In this document: one piece after another, positions 11,457 to 22,959 of the stretch
Numbering within the stretch: position 1 is the first letter of the stretch
Layout of the letters: each line of letters begins with the position of its first letter
DNA from: Epiperipatus broadwayi
Lineage: Eukaryota; Onychophora; Udeonychophora; Euonychophora; Peripatidae
Length of the DNA: 64,000 nucleotides
Assembly (NCBI GenBank): GCA_028023455.1
Contig: JAQFVV010000049.1
Location: forward strand, 7,523,647 to 7,587,646
Reading direction: 5' to 3'
Program-made: the position numbers and the translations under genes
The notes under the pieces: model-generated
The model's input: the letters and a program-made list of their open reading frames with translations, nothing else
The model's database searches: none
Told to the model about the DNA's origin: nothing

Positions 11457-11879
11457 CAGGAGTATCAAACTCCTGACCACAATGAAAAAAGGGTTGCTAT
11501 AGGACACACAGTAAACACACAAACATTACTAAAAGCTGATAAGAAAAATAAAAGTCTGTATATAATTTTTTATGACATGATCAACCACAAATAAACAAAA
11601 AATATTCTCAAAAAATTAATTCTAATTTTTGCAATGGCCCATTCAGAAAGTCTTTTAAAATCATCAAGCAGATCCCATGCTTGTGATGACTAATACAGAA
11701 AATGTATTATACCTAAGTAATAAAAGGTCCTTGATATCTTTTTTTTTATTATAAAAGTAAAAAAGCAACATAAAACTAATTGAATATTTGGCATGAGACA
11801 GTAATACATCATTATCTGATCTGATGGAAGCATTTTCAATTTTTAGTGAATGCTCAAGATGGTCTTCAGATATTTTGGT

Positions 11880-12290
11880 TCTAATTTTACTTTATTGTGT
11901 TTTATTCTTGAAAATAATTCTTCATATGTAGGTGCTGCAAAAAGGCAATGACATAAACAAGGTGTGATGTTGTCTCTGAGAAGATAGATTTATAAAATTC
12001 CAGTAAAGAGGCATGATCATTAACTTGGATGTCAAATTGCAGATTTATACATTCCATTTGAAAAATAGTAGATAACATCTTTATAGTGACTGAAAATGAG
12101 GCACAAATATATAAAATATATTGATTAGTTTCCCACAAATCTTAAAATTTGTTTTTAAATTCCTATATCAAATCAAATAGTAATTTTTAATTTTTGCTAT
12201 TCATAAGACTATGTTTAGCCTTTATATCAAAATGCATAGAATTGCATAGAATTGTTTTCCTTAATTTGAGCTTGCTATAATTTCACTTTC
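11880..12290 (-). pseudogene. hAT transposase, C-terminal part (broken)
   Basis: Minus-strand frame 11902-12138, with flanking sequence, reads 'EFKNKF*DLWETNQYILYI', 'MECINLQFDIQVN' and 'SLLEFYKSIF'. These correspond to the RFQDF, 'LELIDLQCD' and 'FYxxL' blocks that precede the dimerisation motif in this hAT subgroup. The final part (towards 11820) has stops and the dimerisation block is barely legible. The rest of the transposase lies beyond the nested PLE. Confidence 0.7.
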
Positions 12291-12559
12291 ATTTGGAATG
12301 TTATCATTTAATATTCAAATATTTTTTCTTATCCTTATGCAAATTGTAAGTGATTTATTTCAATATTTTGAATATTGGCTAAGAAGAGGATTTTTAGACA
12401 GTGAACCCAACTTGATTTATAAATGGTATGTTGATTATATTTTATATATGTGCCAGAGAAATACATTACAAATATGCATAAAAAGTTAATGCAGAAACAT
12501 GAACACCAATGCAACAGCTTCCAAAAATCTTAAATTCTTATATATTCAATGGAATAACA

Positions 12560-13430
12560 TCACTCTGGATTATAAAATAATCTTCAAACCCATTGAAATT
12601 CATCGCACTATTCATACTCAGCCCTCATACTGACAATACATCAATTGGCTGGGATAAAAAGTTTTTTAAACAGAAAGTTTAATCTTTGTAAATATGAGGC
12701 AGATCAGAAAGCTAATATAGAGACCTCTATAAAGCATCTTTGTAAAATCAGTTATAACAACAATACATTAATCAACACAGTTAAGAAATTTTATAACCAA
12801 ATAAAATAGACACACACATAATAAGTTGATAATAAACCATGAGTGAGTTTTTCTTACATAGCTAAGCTATCATACAAAATTTTTAAAATCTGCTCTAACA
12901 TGTATGATGTAAGTCTGAGAATCTCCCCTAATTTAAACAAACTGTTAAATAATACAAAGAATAAAATATCCCAGAATAAAACCCCCCAAATTGTTTATAA
13001 AATTTAATGCATTAATTATTCTTATAGATTGGTATACTATGGGGAGTCTGGTGCAAACATTGCCACCAGAATCTCATAACATACATATTTATATAAACAC
13101 CCAAAAACAATTCAAAAACATAAATCTATTTTCTTAGAGTACAACCAACAAGCTGATCACATTTTCCATCTAGTGTTAATATCATCTGTACTGAATAAGA
13201 TGATAGAATGCAAAAGGTAAAATTAATGTGGGTTGATTCTAACAATCCCATGCAGTCAATAAAAAAGAAAATAGTGTTTGACTATTTAAAAAGTGAAATA
13301 TATAAATTGCTAATTTACATAAATTAACATTCCATATAAATTATATAATGCCTCCTACAGCTAATGAGTGTCACGAATCTGCTTTGTCAGCTGAAGATGC
13401 TCTCAGCCTTTGACTATATATATACTAAAT
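12560..13430 (+). pseudogene. Penelope-like element GIY-YIG tail nested in the hAT
   Basis: Plus-strand frames give 'SFSYIAKLSYKIFKICSNMY' (the PLE 'LPYIGKLSxxI' block), then a 'KNKISQNKTPQIVYKIN' stretch, then 'YYGESGANIATRISQH', which fits the GIY-YIG endonuclease core (YIGxTGRxLxTRIxEH). The order and spacing are those of a PLE C-terminal region. Stops and shifts are frequent. The end near 13380-13430, with a (TA) tract, is a probable 3' UTR. Orientation is opposite to the surrounding hAT. Confidence 0.65.
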
Positions 13431-13689
13431 AAAATCTCATCTTAGCCAATGTTTAAAACATGGAATTAAATCAATATCATGATTTAAAACATTGTATTAA
13501 TAATTTTTTTTCAGTAACCTGTAAACCAGTTTTCTTTATTAAGTTCCAGCACAAATTAGTTTTTGATATTATGAATGATTTGGTAACATGTCTCAAATTT
13601 TAACATCTTATCAACTTTTGACTTCGACTTAGCTATCTTACTTCCCAAAAATAAATTATGACATCATTGTCAGCATCAATACTTCTAAA

Positions 13690-14640
13690 AGATTTATGGA
13701 GTTGGCAATGATTCAAATCCCTTGGCCCTTATATAATTAACAATCTTGATGATGTGTTGCATAACAGTATCCATTTTTAACATTTTTGTGCATAAACATA
13801 AATTTTGAGCAGCAACATCAGTCTTTTTACCTACCATTGTTTGAGTGCCTTGAGTAGTTATATCAGATATGTTATTGGCAATGGACAATATATATATATT
13901 ATTATTATTACAGCTTTATATAAATCTTGTAATTTAGTTATGTGCTGCAATGGCATGAAAAAAGCCATTTTTTAGTGAACTATATCTTTAGCATCAATGC
14001 CATCATCTACCATCAAAGCATAAAATTTTAAATTAGAACTTTACTTCCCAAACTTTTATCAATAGATTATCTATTTTTTTTCATTTCATTTAGATTTAGT
14101 CTGGTAAGACAAATTGATTATGGAAATATCCCCTTTCTTCAGAGCAAATTATATCTGCCATGTTAGACTCATAGCCAGTATATAGTTTTGAAATTCTGCT
14201 GTTAAATGTGCTATCACATTACTAGATTTTTGCAAAGGCATTTATTTTTGTTGTAACCTTTTGAAAAAAAATTAAATAGAAAGACAGACTTTTTTTAGAT
14301 CTACTATATGATTGTAATGTCAATCTTTTATTACACCTTTTTCAGGTCTGGTATTTTCTTGTTATGTTAACATGTTTTTGCATATAATGCTTTTCAAATT
14401 ATAGTCTTTGAAAACTTGTACAAATTATCTACAAATTAAATAGAATTCCTTACTATTTGTCTTGATAAAAAAATATTATCTGTCTATTTTTTGTTGAACA
14501 ACTTTCCTTCATCTGTAATTTTTTCTCTTTATGACTTCTTTTTTCCTTTTATGACATTGTAGAAACATGCTAGGATTAAAAAAAATAATAGACAGGAAAC
14601 TATTTTATTTATTTATTTATTACTATTTTTATTATGAAAT
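13690..14640 (-). pseudogene. hAT transposase, N-terminal and DDE part (broken)
   Basis: On the minus strand the zinc-finger linker region reads 'VFKDYNLKSIICKN' near 14400, as in the 'VFKDYNLKRHY' block of this transposase group. The DDE region reads 'TQGTQTMVGKKTDV' followed by 'MQHIIKIVNYIRAKG' (13694-13888), matching the 'DGAxxMxGxxxG ... xxxVxxIVNxIRxxxL' order. Several stops and frame shifts separate these pieces. It is a relic related to the domesticated GTF2IRD2/EPM2AIP1 proteins. Confidence 0.7.
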
Positions 14641-15316
14641 TAGATTCTTTCGCATCTTTTCAGCTGTGATGCAGAACAAAGTGGAGGCCTTATTGTAAAA
14701 GCAATATTAGATAACCTAAGATTGCTGTAAATAAACTTGATACTATATATTAGTATTTTTTAAGAGTCTAATACAAACATTGAGTATTATGTGGGAAAGG
14801 CTGCACATCCTCTATCACTTGGGTGAAAGTGTACTCAACAGCCAATGAGTTTTCCATCGATAAAAATGACCTGATCAGCCACTGAACAAACAAAAATTTG
14901 TATTTAACTTTGGGCATGTGTAAAATACTCAAGGTGTGAAAGTACTCACAGTAATCAAATAAGAATGCTTACCTGACTTCTGAATAATTTCAACCCATAA
15001 TGTTGCAATGGTAGATTCAAATATTATTGATAATCACTGTCTCACCAAGTCACCACAAACACATGTAACAACTGATGTTGTCAACTCCATTAGCTATGTT
15101 TGGAAAATAATACACTGGTATCCACACACCATGGTAAAACTGAAACCACAAATGCATATAATTAATGAAACTATCTGTATGTTTATTTTCGTCACGTTGT
15201 GACATGTAATCACAAAAAGTCTCATAATGTGTAAATAAGTGTATGATTCTGTATTAAGCCAGATCCTAACCATCCTGGGCCTCATGTGGCCATAGTTCAT
15301 GGGCTGGATATCCCTG

Positions 15317-15735
15317 CTCTGTTCAATCATAATTACAGAGTGATTTAAGTCTCAAGCCATTTTTATTTTCATAAAAAGTCAGTAAACCATAGTTATACGT
15401 AACAAGAGCTAAATGAATAGGTATTTCACTTTATTCTTTAACATTTACTTATATACCTTTGTTACGTATATATACCTTACAAAGAAATTATTACTTTCAT
15501 TTAAATTTTATATATATAAAACTTTCACATTTTTAAAATGTGAAAATTTCATTTTTATAAATACTGAGCAAATGATGCTTATATATAAGAGATTAGTTAT
15601 TTATCATTAGTGTATTTATCTGAAATGGATGGCGTCAAAGTTGTGAGTGGAGGGAGTTTGACAATGGTAAATGAAAATGTAATAATTTATTCTAGATAAA
15701 TACTTTGCATATAATATATATATATATGAGAGATA
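15317..15735. other. AT-rich stretch, nothing recognised
   Basis: Between the hAT right end and the hammerhead at 15736. The 65-codon plus-strand frame at 15413-15610 has a composition-driven I/F/Y-rich translation and no recognisable motif. Confidence 0.5.
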
Positions 15736-15792
15736 GTGACTTGAGCCAACTGATGAGTGCTGGTTCAGCACGAAATTCATCTTGGGGGTCAT
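15736..15792 (+). ncRNA. Hammerhead ribozyme (type I), family A, intact core
   Basis: Order seen: GTGACT (15736-15741), an internal-loop segment, CCAA (15746-15749), CTGATGA (15750-15756), stem II GTGCT/AGCAC with loop GGTTC (5 of 5 pairs), GAAA (15772-15775), a minimal stem III TTCA, then UC, with the cut predicted after C15781, TTGG (15782-15785) and GGTCAT (15787-15792). CCAA pairs with TTGG and GTGACT pairs with GGTCAT, allowing G-U. All conserved core bases are present, including G8, G12 and the C at the cut site. The fold is type I with a one-pair stem III, as described for retrozyme and PLE hammerheads. Confidence 0.85.
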
Positions 15793-17745
15793 TTGTCTTT
15801 TATTATATCTTTATTTAATATGAATTTAAAAAGAATGGGGAAGTATGGAGGTGTTTATTATATCTATAATGAGATTAGTTCTTCAGCTAACTGAATTCTG
15901 CAATGTGAATTGCATCCTGGGAGTTATTAATTTTTTTCTAATGCCATATATGGGAAATAGAAGTTTTATGTACATTAGAAAAAAGATGATATACAAGGGA
16001 AAAGAAGGAGGCTTGGTAAATGATATTATGTAGTTATGTTTGAAAAATATATAAAGAGAAATAGAATATCTCTAATTAACAGACAACGAGTTAACTTTAG
16101 AATTCATGAAATTTGGGATTGGCATTGTAACGTTTACTTCCGCTAAAGTTAAATTTAAATAGTTTTCAGTAGAAGAAAGTATTTCTGTACTTTATTATTA
16201 TCGCCATTATAATTCATTATTTTTATTACAAATATATATAATAATCTTTAATATCTGACCTAAAAATGGTATAATAATTTTTAGTATATTATATGATTGG
16301 TAATAATTATTAATGCATTTATCTAAAGAGAATTATGGTCTAAGATTCAAGTACTGGAAGGTTGGCAACCGTTGATCCACTTGTGGTAATATATATATAA
16401 TGTATTGTGTGTGCGCCCCCGCTCTTCCATGTGTAGAATTTTTTTAAGTTATTGTAAATTTAAACATGTATAATTTATGAAGAAACTAATATAAATTAAA
16501 GATATGTTTTAGAAATTCGAAAAAATTAAAATCTGTTGGGAACTAATTTATTATTTTCTATTTATCTTATAACTAGATAAAATTTCTTTCACTTTTAAAT
16601 TTATGTAAATCTTTATTTTTATTTCATTATCAAAAGATAGGAAATTTATGTAAATCAATTATCAACTTACTAATTTGTTTTACGCAGATTAGCTTAATTT
16701 GTATTAAAATATTATGAAAATTAAATTAGCAGTTTTGTGTTAAAAAAACGCACTTGCTTTCTCTTTTTTTAATAAGTTAACATTTTTTACTGTTTTTCTT
16801 TAAAAAAAAAAATTGTAAAGCTACCTGTGGGATTTTATAGATTTTGTTTTTATATATATAAAAAGCAAAAACAATAAGCTTCTAAATCAATTTTAAATCA
16901 AATAAAAAGATTTTATGTCACTGTAAGACTAACTTGTTTTGCGCAGTAATATATTTTTTCTCTCTTATCAGTGCTTATGCTCTAACTGGGTGTAAAGAGG
17001 CATTTGGCTATTAACTAAAAGGAGTCCCTCTTATTTATATACATCTTTTAAAAACTCTTACACTACCAGGTTGCTATCTTTAATCTAAAAAAAATTTATA
17101 GCAAATATAATTTATAACATATCTTCTGTTTAAATACAATAAATATAAAAATATGTACATTATTAGAAAGAGCAAATATGAAAGAATGTAATGAAGCTGA
17201 TAAAATAGTCATTACCTAAAAAAAAATTAAGAAAAAAAAAGATTTTTAATACTTTTAAAAATGTTTATTTTTACATTGGTTCACAAATTATAAATTTTGA
17301 AAGTTAAATGTTAAAATGACACTTTCATAAACAGGTTCATCACATTTGTCATAAAATGCTGGGGAAAAAAAGATATATAAACATGTCTTACCTGAGATAA
17401 TTATTCACATCAGAAATGGCAAAAATTAATCGATTTTTAACTTTTATTTTTACTTGCAGACTCAGATCTTGTCTTTTCATTCAGGGTATCTGTTAGAAAT
17501 AAAAATTTTTAGTGGGGTCAAAAAAAATATCAGTAAGAAGAGTGCATGAGATATTACGCAAAGAAAACTAATAAATTATATTGTATAAAAAATATAATTT
17601 ATTATTATATTATTTAATAAGGGGTGGGGCTGATAACCTAATATATCCTTTTCAAATAAAAATTATATTCAAAAAAATAAATATCAACCCCATAAAAAAT
17701 AAAATGAATAAAAACAAAATAAATCAATAAAGATCAAAATAAATT
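15793..17745. other. AT-rich non-coding stretch
   Basis: No gene recognised. It carries T-runs, a short (TA)n near 16851 and no clear inverted repeats. Confidence 0.5.
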
Positions 17746-17749
17746 TATT

Positions 17750-17935
17750 ATGAGCACTGATTACATGTATGTGTGGGAGAAAGTCCATGTTCAAATACCA
17801 AGTTGTATGACGTAGAGTGGATGGATTAAGGGAGCTTGAAAGTTTCATGTTCAAATATCAAGTTGTATGAGATTACGTGGATGGATTGAGGGAGCTTGAA
17901 AGTCTGTGTTCAAATACCCTATATTACATGTAGAC
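17750..17935 (+). repeat. Family A derivative, ribozyme deleted, tRNA-like part duplicated
   Basis: 'GAGCACTGATTACATGTATG' and 'GTGTGGGAGA' match the sequence just upstream of the family A ribozyme (~24775 and ~25968), but the ribozyme itself is missing. The following 'GAGTGGATGGATTAAGGGAG ... CTTGAAAGT ... GTTCAAATA' tract corresponds to the promoter-like part downstream of the ribozyme and occurs as two adjacent, roughly 65-bp copies. A deleted, locally rearranged copy. Confidence 0.6.
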
Positions 17936-18004
17936 TCTAGATATGTAAAATGTACTTGTAAATACATGAAAATACATTTATTGTCTCACCTAAAACTGAA
18001 AAAA

Positions 18005-18625
18005 TCAAGTGATTACAAAATTGCAACAAATGAGTACAATGTTACTATAATCATGCAATAAATGACTATTCATATAAATAAAATCATATATCTTACCTAT
18101 TGTAGACAAGTAGAAATATGGTTCTGAGTATCTATTTGCCCATGGTGTGTTGTGTGTGTGAGCCATTTTAACTGTGCCACTGCATAATTGCAACAAATGA
18201 GTACAATGTTACTATAATCATGCACTAAATGAACAATCATATAAATAAAATCATCATATATCTTACCTATTGCAGAACCAAATAGAAACATGTTTCTGAG
18301 TGTCTATTTGCTCCATAACATGTTACATGTATGACCCATTTGAAAATTGCAATAAATGAGTATAATGTTACTATAATCATGCAATAAATGAACAATTGTA
18401 TAAATAATCTTACCTATTGCAAAACCAAATAGAAACATAGTTCTGAGTGTCTATTTTCCCCATGGTGTGTTGTATGCTTGAGCCATTTGAACTGTGCCAC
18501 TATAAAATTGTGACAAATGAGTACCATGTTACTATAATCATGCAATAAATGAACAATCATATAAATAAAATTATCATATATATTACCTATTGCAAAAACA
18601 AGTAGAAACATGGTTCTGAATCCAG
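18005..18625. repeat. Four-copy ~160-bp tandem repeat
   Basis: The anchor 'TTGCAACAAATGAGTACAAT' or close variants starts at 18021, 18188, 18347 and 18508 (periods 167, 159 and 161). Each unit also carries 'CTATAATCATGCAATAAATG', 'CTTACCTATTGCA' and 'CATGGTGTGTTG'. On the minus strand the 'CTTACCTATTG' tract reads 'CAATAGGTAAG', a good match to a 5' splice site, with TACCTATTG kept in all four units. The similar minus-strand frames here are consequences of the repeat. It abuts the piggyBac relic. Confidence 0.85.
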
Positions 18626-18689
18626 ATGTGCATCATGGTGTATTGTAATTGTGTGGGGTTAAGAGCTGTGACACTTTTATCATGATAAG

Positions 18690-20350
18690 CAGCAAATCAA
18701 CTTCTCTTCACATAAGGAAATAGATCCACATTCCACACAGCCAAAAAAGTTGAATGCCATACTTTGCTTTTCCAGCATACAACACACTTTCTTTTGCCTG
18801 GTGTATTACCATGGTACAGATCAGAGATAATATGGCATCTGGTAGGAGGCAGATGTATTACTAAAGGCTTCAGTTTCCTGGATGAGAAGTCACCAATAAG
18901 GCTAACTGATAAAGCTATTATAAATTCCAGATGTGATATAGACCTCATTTGCTTTGGGGCCATGTATACAGTATATAGAATGTAGGAATTAGTAATAGCC
19001 ATATCTAAACAATGCCAGAATAAGTGCATAGATCATTGCCTTAACTTTCTATCCCAGCTGTATACATTTTGCTTCTGGTTGGCTCAATCAATCCCACCAA
19101 TGAAGCAGTTGTATTTTTTAATTGCTGTTAGACATGGATATGAATGTTTTTACCATCTTTATGTTTCCTAAGCACAGTATTATTCCCACATGGTGGATAA
19201 TCATTATTGAGCATAACAATTGGTTTCTTATCCATCCAAACTAGAAACTCAAGACCACTGTCTCTATAAATTACAGAATAAAAGTCTTCTCTCATCATCT
19301 GTTTATAATTTTAGCATTTTTGCAGATGCTATCTGGATTACTTTTCCTATCAATTTTCAGTATGACACACCAAGAGATTTTACTTGCAGATAGTTCGAGC
19401 TAATTGTGGGCTATTAAAATATCTCACAAAAATAAGAGGTGGAAAAACCACTATCAACACAGCTTGCATTCCCAGATTTAGGCCAGCAACTGGAGTTGCA
19501 CTTTTACCTGTATACAACTCCATATGGTATACATATCCCTTATGGCTATCTGCACAGTCCCACAATTTGAAGCCTCGCTTTATTGGTTTTGAGGCATTAA
19601 ACTGTTTTATGGTGTTATGACCCTTGAATTTAGTAATGGCTTTATCAACTACTATTTCTTTGTGCATTTGATATGCAGCTTTGAAATTAATATTACAGTG
19701 ATCTATAATTGGCCTGATTTTATAAATCTTATCATGCTCTTTACTAGTAACAGGTGACATGTTTTTATTATTATAGAAATGCAAATTACCTAAAATTTCC
19801 ATAAATTGATTTTGGGTCATAACTTTAGCAAGTCCCAGTTGATGCAATAATTCATTTCTAGACCAAATGAATTCAAACCTAGTCACATCATGTCAAAAAA
19901 TGCATTCAACTCATGGGTTGACAGATTACCCTACTTTGTAGCTGCTTTCCATTCCACAGCATATTTATTGGTCTCAACACATATATAATCACATAATTTT
20001 TTATCAAATAGTAAATAATAAAAATCAGTAATTCAATACTCATGGTGAGACTTAGTAAATGTTCCAAATTTCACACATGGATCATGAACATTATCAAAAA
20101 TGCATCCGAGTCAAGCCATGATGATGGCCCAAGCATAGGCTTGGTTACTATCTTAACACTCCTTACTGATTACTTCACAAAGCTTTTTTTTTTCATTTTT
20201 TGGACATTGCAGCTTCTTCATCATCTGAAATATCAAAAAGATTTTAATCTGATGGGCTTCTAGAAGCCTCAGAATTACAAACATCTTCAATAAGGAACTC
20301 CTTATCCAAATCTGACTCAGAATCTGAACTAAAATATATAGCAAACGAAC
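18690..20350 (-). pseudogene. piggyBac transposase (PGBD-like), broken
   Basis: Read on the minus strand from ~20350 to ~18697. The N-terminus is acidic ('YFSSDSESDLDKEFL', near 20330-20290). The middle frame (19380-19886) has 'KVMTQNQFMEILGNLHF', 'KIRPIIDHC', 'EIVVDKAITKFKGH' and 'KPIKRGFKLWDCAD', the core DDE_Tnp_1_7 blocks. Next comes 'WMDKKPIVMLNNDYPPCGNN' near 19230-19170. The C-terminal frame (18697-19029) has 'DMAITNSYILY' and a 'GKRKCVVC' cysteine pair from the terminal zinc ribbon. The expected first catalytic 'VDE' reads 'VDK' here. Frame shifts and stops split it into at least three frames. Terminal repeats and TTAA duplications were not resolved. Confidence 0.9.
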
Positions 20351-21535
20351 TCATTTTGCAAGCAAATATTTTTTCCAATGACCAAATCTAAAAAAATTAG
20401 GAAAAAAATAATTAAAAGGTACATTTTACAAAAAAAAATTGTAAAAAATCTAAATTTTATCGTAGAGAAAACATACATTTTTTTGAAGAAAACAAGACGG
20501 CAGAAAGAACACTGTGATACCTGTATGTGTAGGTATTACCCATTCTGCACAAACTTAGTTCAAAATCTAAACTTCTGGTGAGGGATTCGAAAGGGGTTCT
20601 GGAAGTGAAAGAGTAAGTTATCAGATAAAAATAAGAAATTAGGATTAAAGATAAGTACTTAAGTGATTATTATAATGCTCAATTGTTTAGTATAAGAGAA
20701 GAATATAATAGATAAAATTATCGTGTAATTAGATACAATGCTTTGGGTAAAAATAATTTAAAAGTAAATATACTTATATGGTTAAAAAATTGTTTTTAAT
20801 CATTGTACACTAATTTAAATAAAAGTAAAATTACAAGTGATGTGCCAAATGCATGAATAAGCCTTCCATATATCCCTAGAATTGCAAAAAAACTAAGGAA
20901 TATACATATTGACACTTATAGAATTAGCTTTAGGTCGCCCCCATCACTAAGTTAATAGCTAAAATGCCTGCTAAACATGCCCTCAATTTGTTTACAAAAT
21001 TACATGCAGTGCCCCCCATCCTGTAGTTCTGTGTATTACAGTAAATCTCAGGTAAATAGATCTATGAGAATCACCAGACATACATATTTATACACCAGAG
21101 GAAAGCAGAATAATAATTATGAATCAATTTTCTTTAATCATGAGTTTGTTACAGGTTATATGTTCATTCCCACTAATGTGAAAAGGATATGTACTGAGAG
21201 AGGTGATAAGGAAAAAAATATATAAGGAGGCTTTGGCAATTGCAAGTGATCCAAACATAATCAACAGAAAGCATTCAAGTGTTCATTGTTGAAAAAATGG
21301 AACATTTAAATGCTGCATTTACATATTAAGCCTCATTTATGTAATAAATTACGTCCATATATAGGCATAATTTTCAACTTCTAAATTAATACAACACTAT
21401 GATTCTGTCGGTGGCCTCCCAAAAGCATGAATTAGTGCATTATAAAAATCTTGAATTTCAACTTTTAACTTCTTGTATTACTCGATTACAATGAGATTAT
21501 AAGAAAGATTTACCAATTCTTTCATATATATCAAT
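20351..21535. other. Stretch without recognised gene
   Basis: May include the terminal non-coding part of the piggyBac element ('GGAAGTGAAAGAGTAAG' at ~20600 faintly resembles the reverse complement of ~18658-18681). The 82-codon plus-strand frame at 20977-21225 has no motif I recognise. Confidence 0.4.
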
Positions 21536-21539
21536 GACT

Positions 21540-21745
21540 ATATCACTTAACAGAAAAGTAATACAAAAACTTCAAACTAAACAATAAAATATGAAACATG
21601 CATGTTAGGAGTAGCAAGAAGAAATTAAAAGTAAATTACATAGATGAAAGAAGAAATATATCTGTTGAGATCATTGAAAGAATTTTGAAAAATCTCAAGA
21701 CATTGATAAAGTGATATAAGTTCACATGATGATGGATGGAGAAGG
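21540..21745 (+). pseudogene. LINE ORF2 C-terminal fragment (first)
   Basis: Reads 'LNRKVIQKLQTKQ' and then 'MKHACQE' or 'MLGVARRN' depending on frame, resembling the 'Q R xM x MLGxxxRD' block that follows the LINE reverse transcriptase. It resembles the start of the better preserved copy at 22100-22450 ('GTAAGTATAACAAGAAGAG' type sequence). Heavily decayed. Confidence 0.4.
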
Positions 21746-22099
21746 TTCAATAATTTAATAGTAAACAAAAAATGAAGCTATAATTTGAAAAATATGGATC
21801 AAACTTGCAGATTTATCCTATACTGGATTTGTGCTAGTCAAAATTAAGATAATGATATTCCAATAATATATTCAGAGACCATATTAAAAAAACTTTTATT
21901 GCTTGGTGAATAATAGGATTAGTAATCAATCAAATGATTTATCACCCAGAAATCATAAGACCTTTGAGTACTAAAAGTGATAGGGATGAGCTGTTATACA
22001 TTACTATTTAACTTTTGAATTCATCAATCTACCATTATATTTAACCATACAGGTCTTACAGTACTAAAAAAAAAGGTATTTTTTCCCATCAAAATTTAA

Positions 22100-22450
22100 A
22101 TATATGTATCTGAGATTTGGACTCTTAACAAAAGAGCAGTACAAAAACATCACAATGAAGTATGGACAGATGAATGTTAAGTATAACAAGAAGAGTTCAA
22201 AAGTGAAATACATGGATGAGAGAACATCATTGAAAAAATTATGATACTGAAATGGAGATAACAATAAATGGACAATAGAAGTTTTAAACTGGATTCTAAG
22301 AGATAGCAAAAGGCTAGTAAAATACCACGTGAGATGGATGTATCTAATAAGGAAGGATGGTAGGATAATGTGGAGAATAGAAGCTAGAGTTTGGAGAAGG
22401 TGAATTGAACTTGGAGACACTTGCAGCCTGCAGTGGATCAATAATGGCAA
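22100..22450 (+). pseudogene. LINE ORF2 C-terminal fragment (second)
   Basis: Contains 'AATGGACAATAGAAGTTTTA', 'AACTGGATTCTAAGAGATAG' and 'GTGAGATGGATG', i.e. the tail block (D)-RWTI-ILNWIPRD-KR---R-RW that ends many LINE ORF2 proteins. The same tail occurs at 37375-37630 with close DNA similarity. It is disrupted by stops; the long minus-strand frame at 22064-22450 is its shadow. Confidence 0.6.
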
Positions 22451-22959
22451 AAATGATTACGATAATGAGTATTAGGAAAAGTAAGTTATGGCCTTAAAAT
22501 TTTTAAAAATAATGGCATTTATTCTGTCAACAGGAATTATCATTGAATATTTATAATTGGCTTTTACAGATATATTTAGGAGGAAAAATAACTATAATAG
22601 TTTGGATGCATCCATGCTAAGAACAATATGTTACAAATTTTTAATAATAGTTGTTTTAATATTGATAAAATATATAATGTTCATTCTTTAGGGGAAACTG
22701 TTACCCATGATAACTTTCTATGACGATTAAATATTAAATTTGTTCATTTAGATATTCTGATTGGATTACAAAGGTTTTTTAAAAGCATGGGTTGTGGATA
22801 GGGGTAAACCTGATCTGAAAAAAAAAATCAGATTTTTTTACTATTCGAAGAAAACATTTTTTTATTTGTATAATTAATAAATAAATGTAATATTTAATAT
22901 CGATTTAAGGCAAAATATAATAAAATCTTAAGAATGAATGATAAATTAATGATATAAAA

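Larger units (their letters stand above)
11457..15316 (-). mobile_element. hAT transposon (GTF2IRD2/EPM2AIP1 type), near full length
   Basis: The left end 'CAGGAGTATCAAACTCCTGA' at 11457 and the reverse complement of the right end 'CAGGGATATCCAGCCCATGA' (ending at 15316) form the short imperfect CAGGRRTATCMA-type terminal repeats of hAT elements. The left flank 'CTCTAGAT' (11449-11456) fits the hAT target consensus nTCTAGAn; the right flank 'CTCTGTTC' matches only its first four bases. Decayed transposase is read on the minus strand. A PLE lies inside at ~12560-13430. Element length is ~3.9 kb including the nested insertion. Confidence 0.75.
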
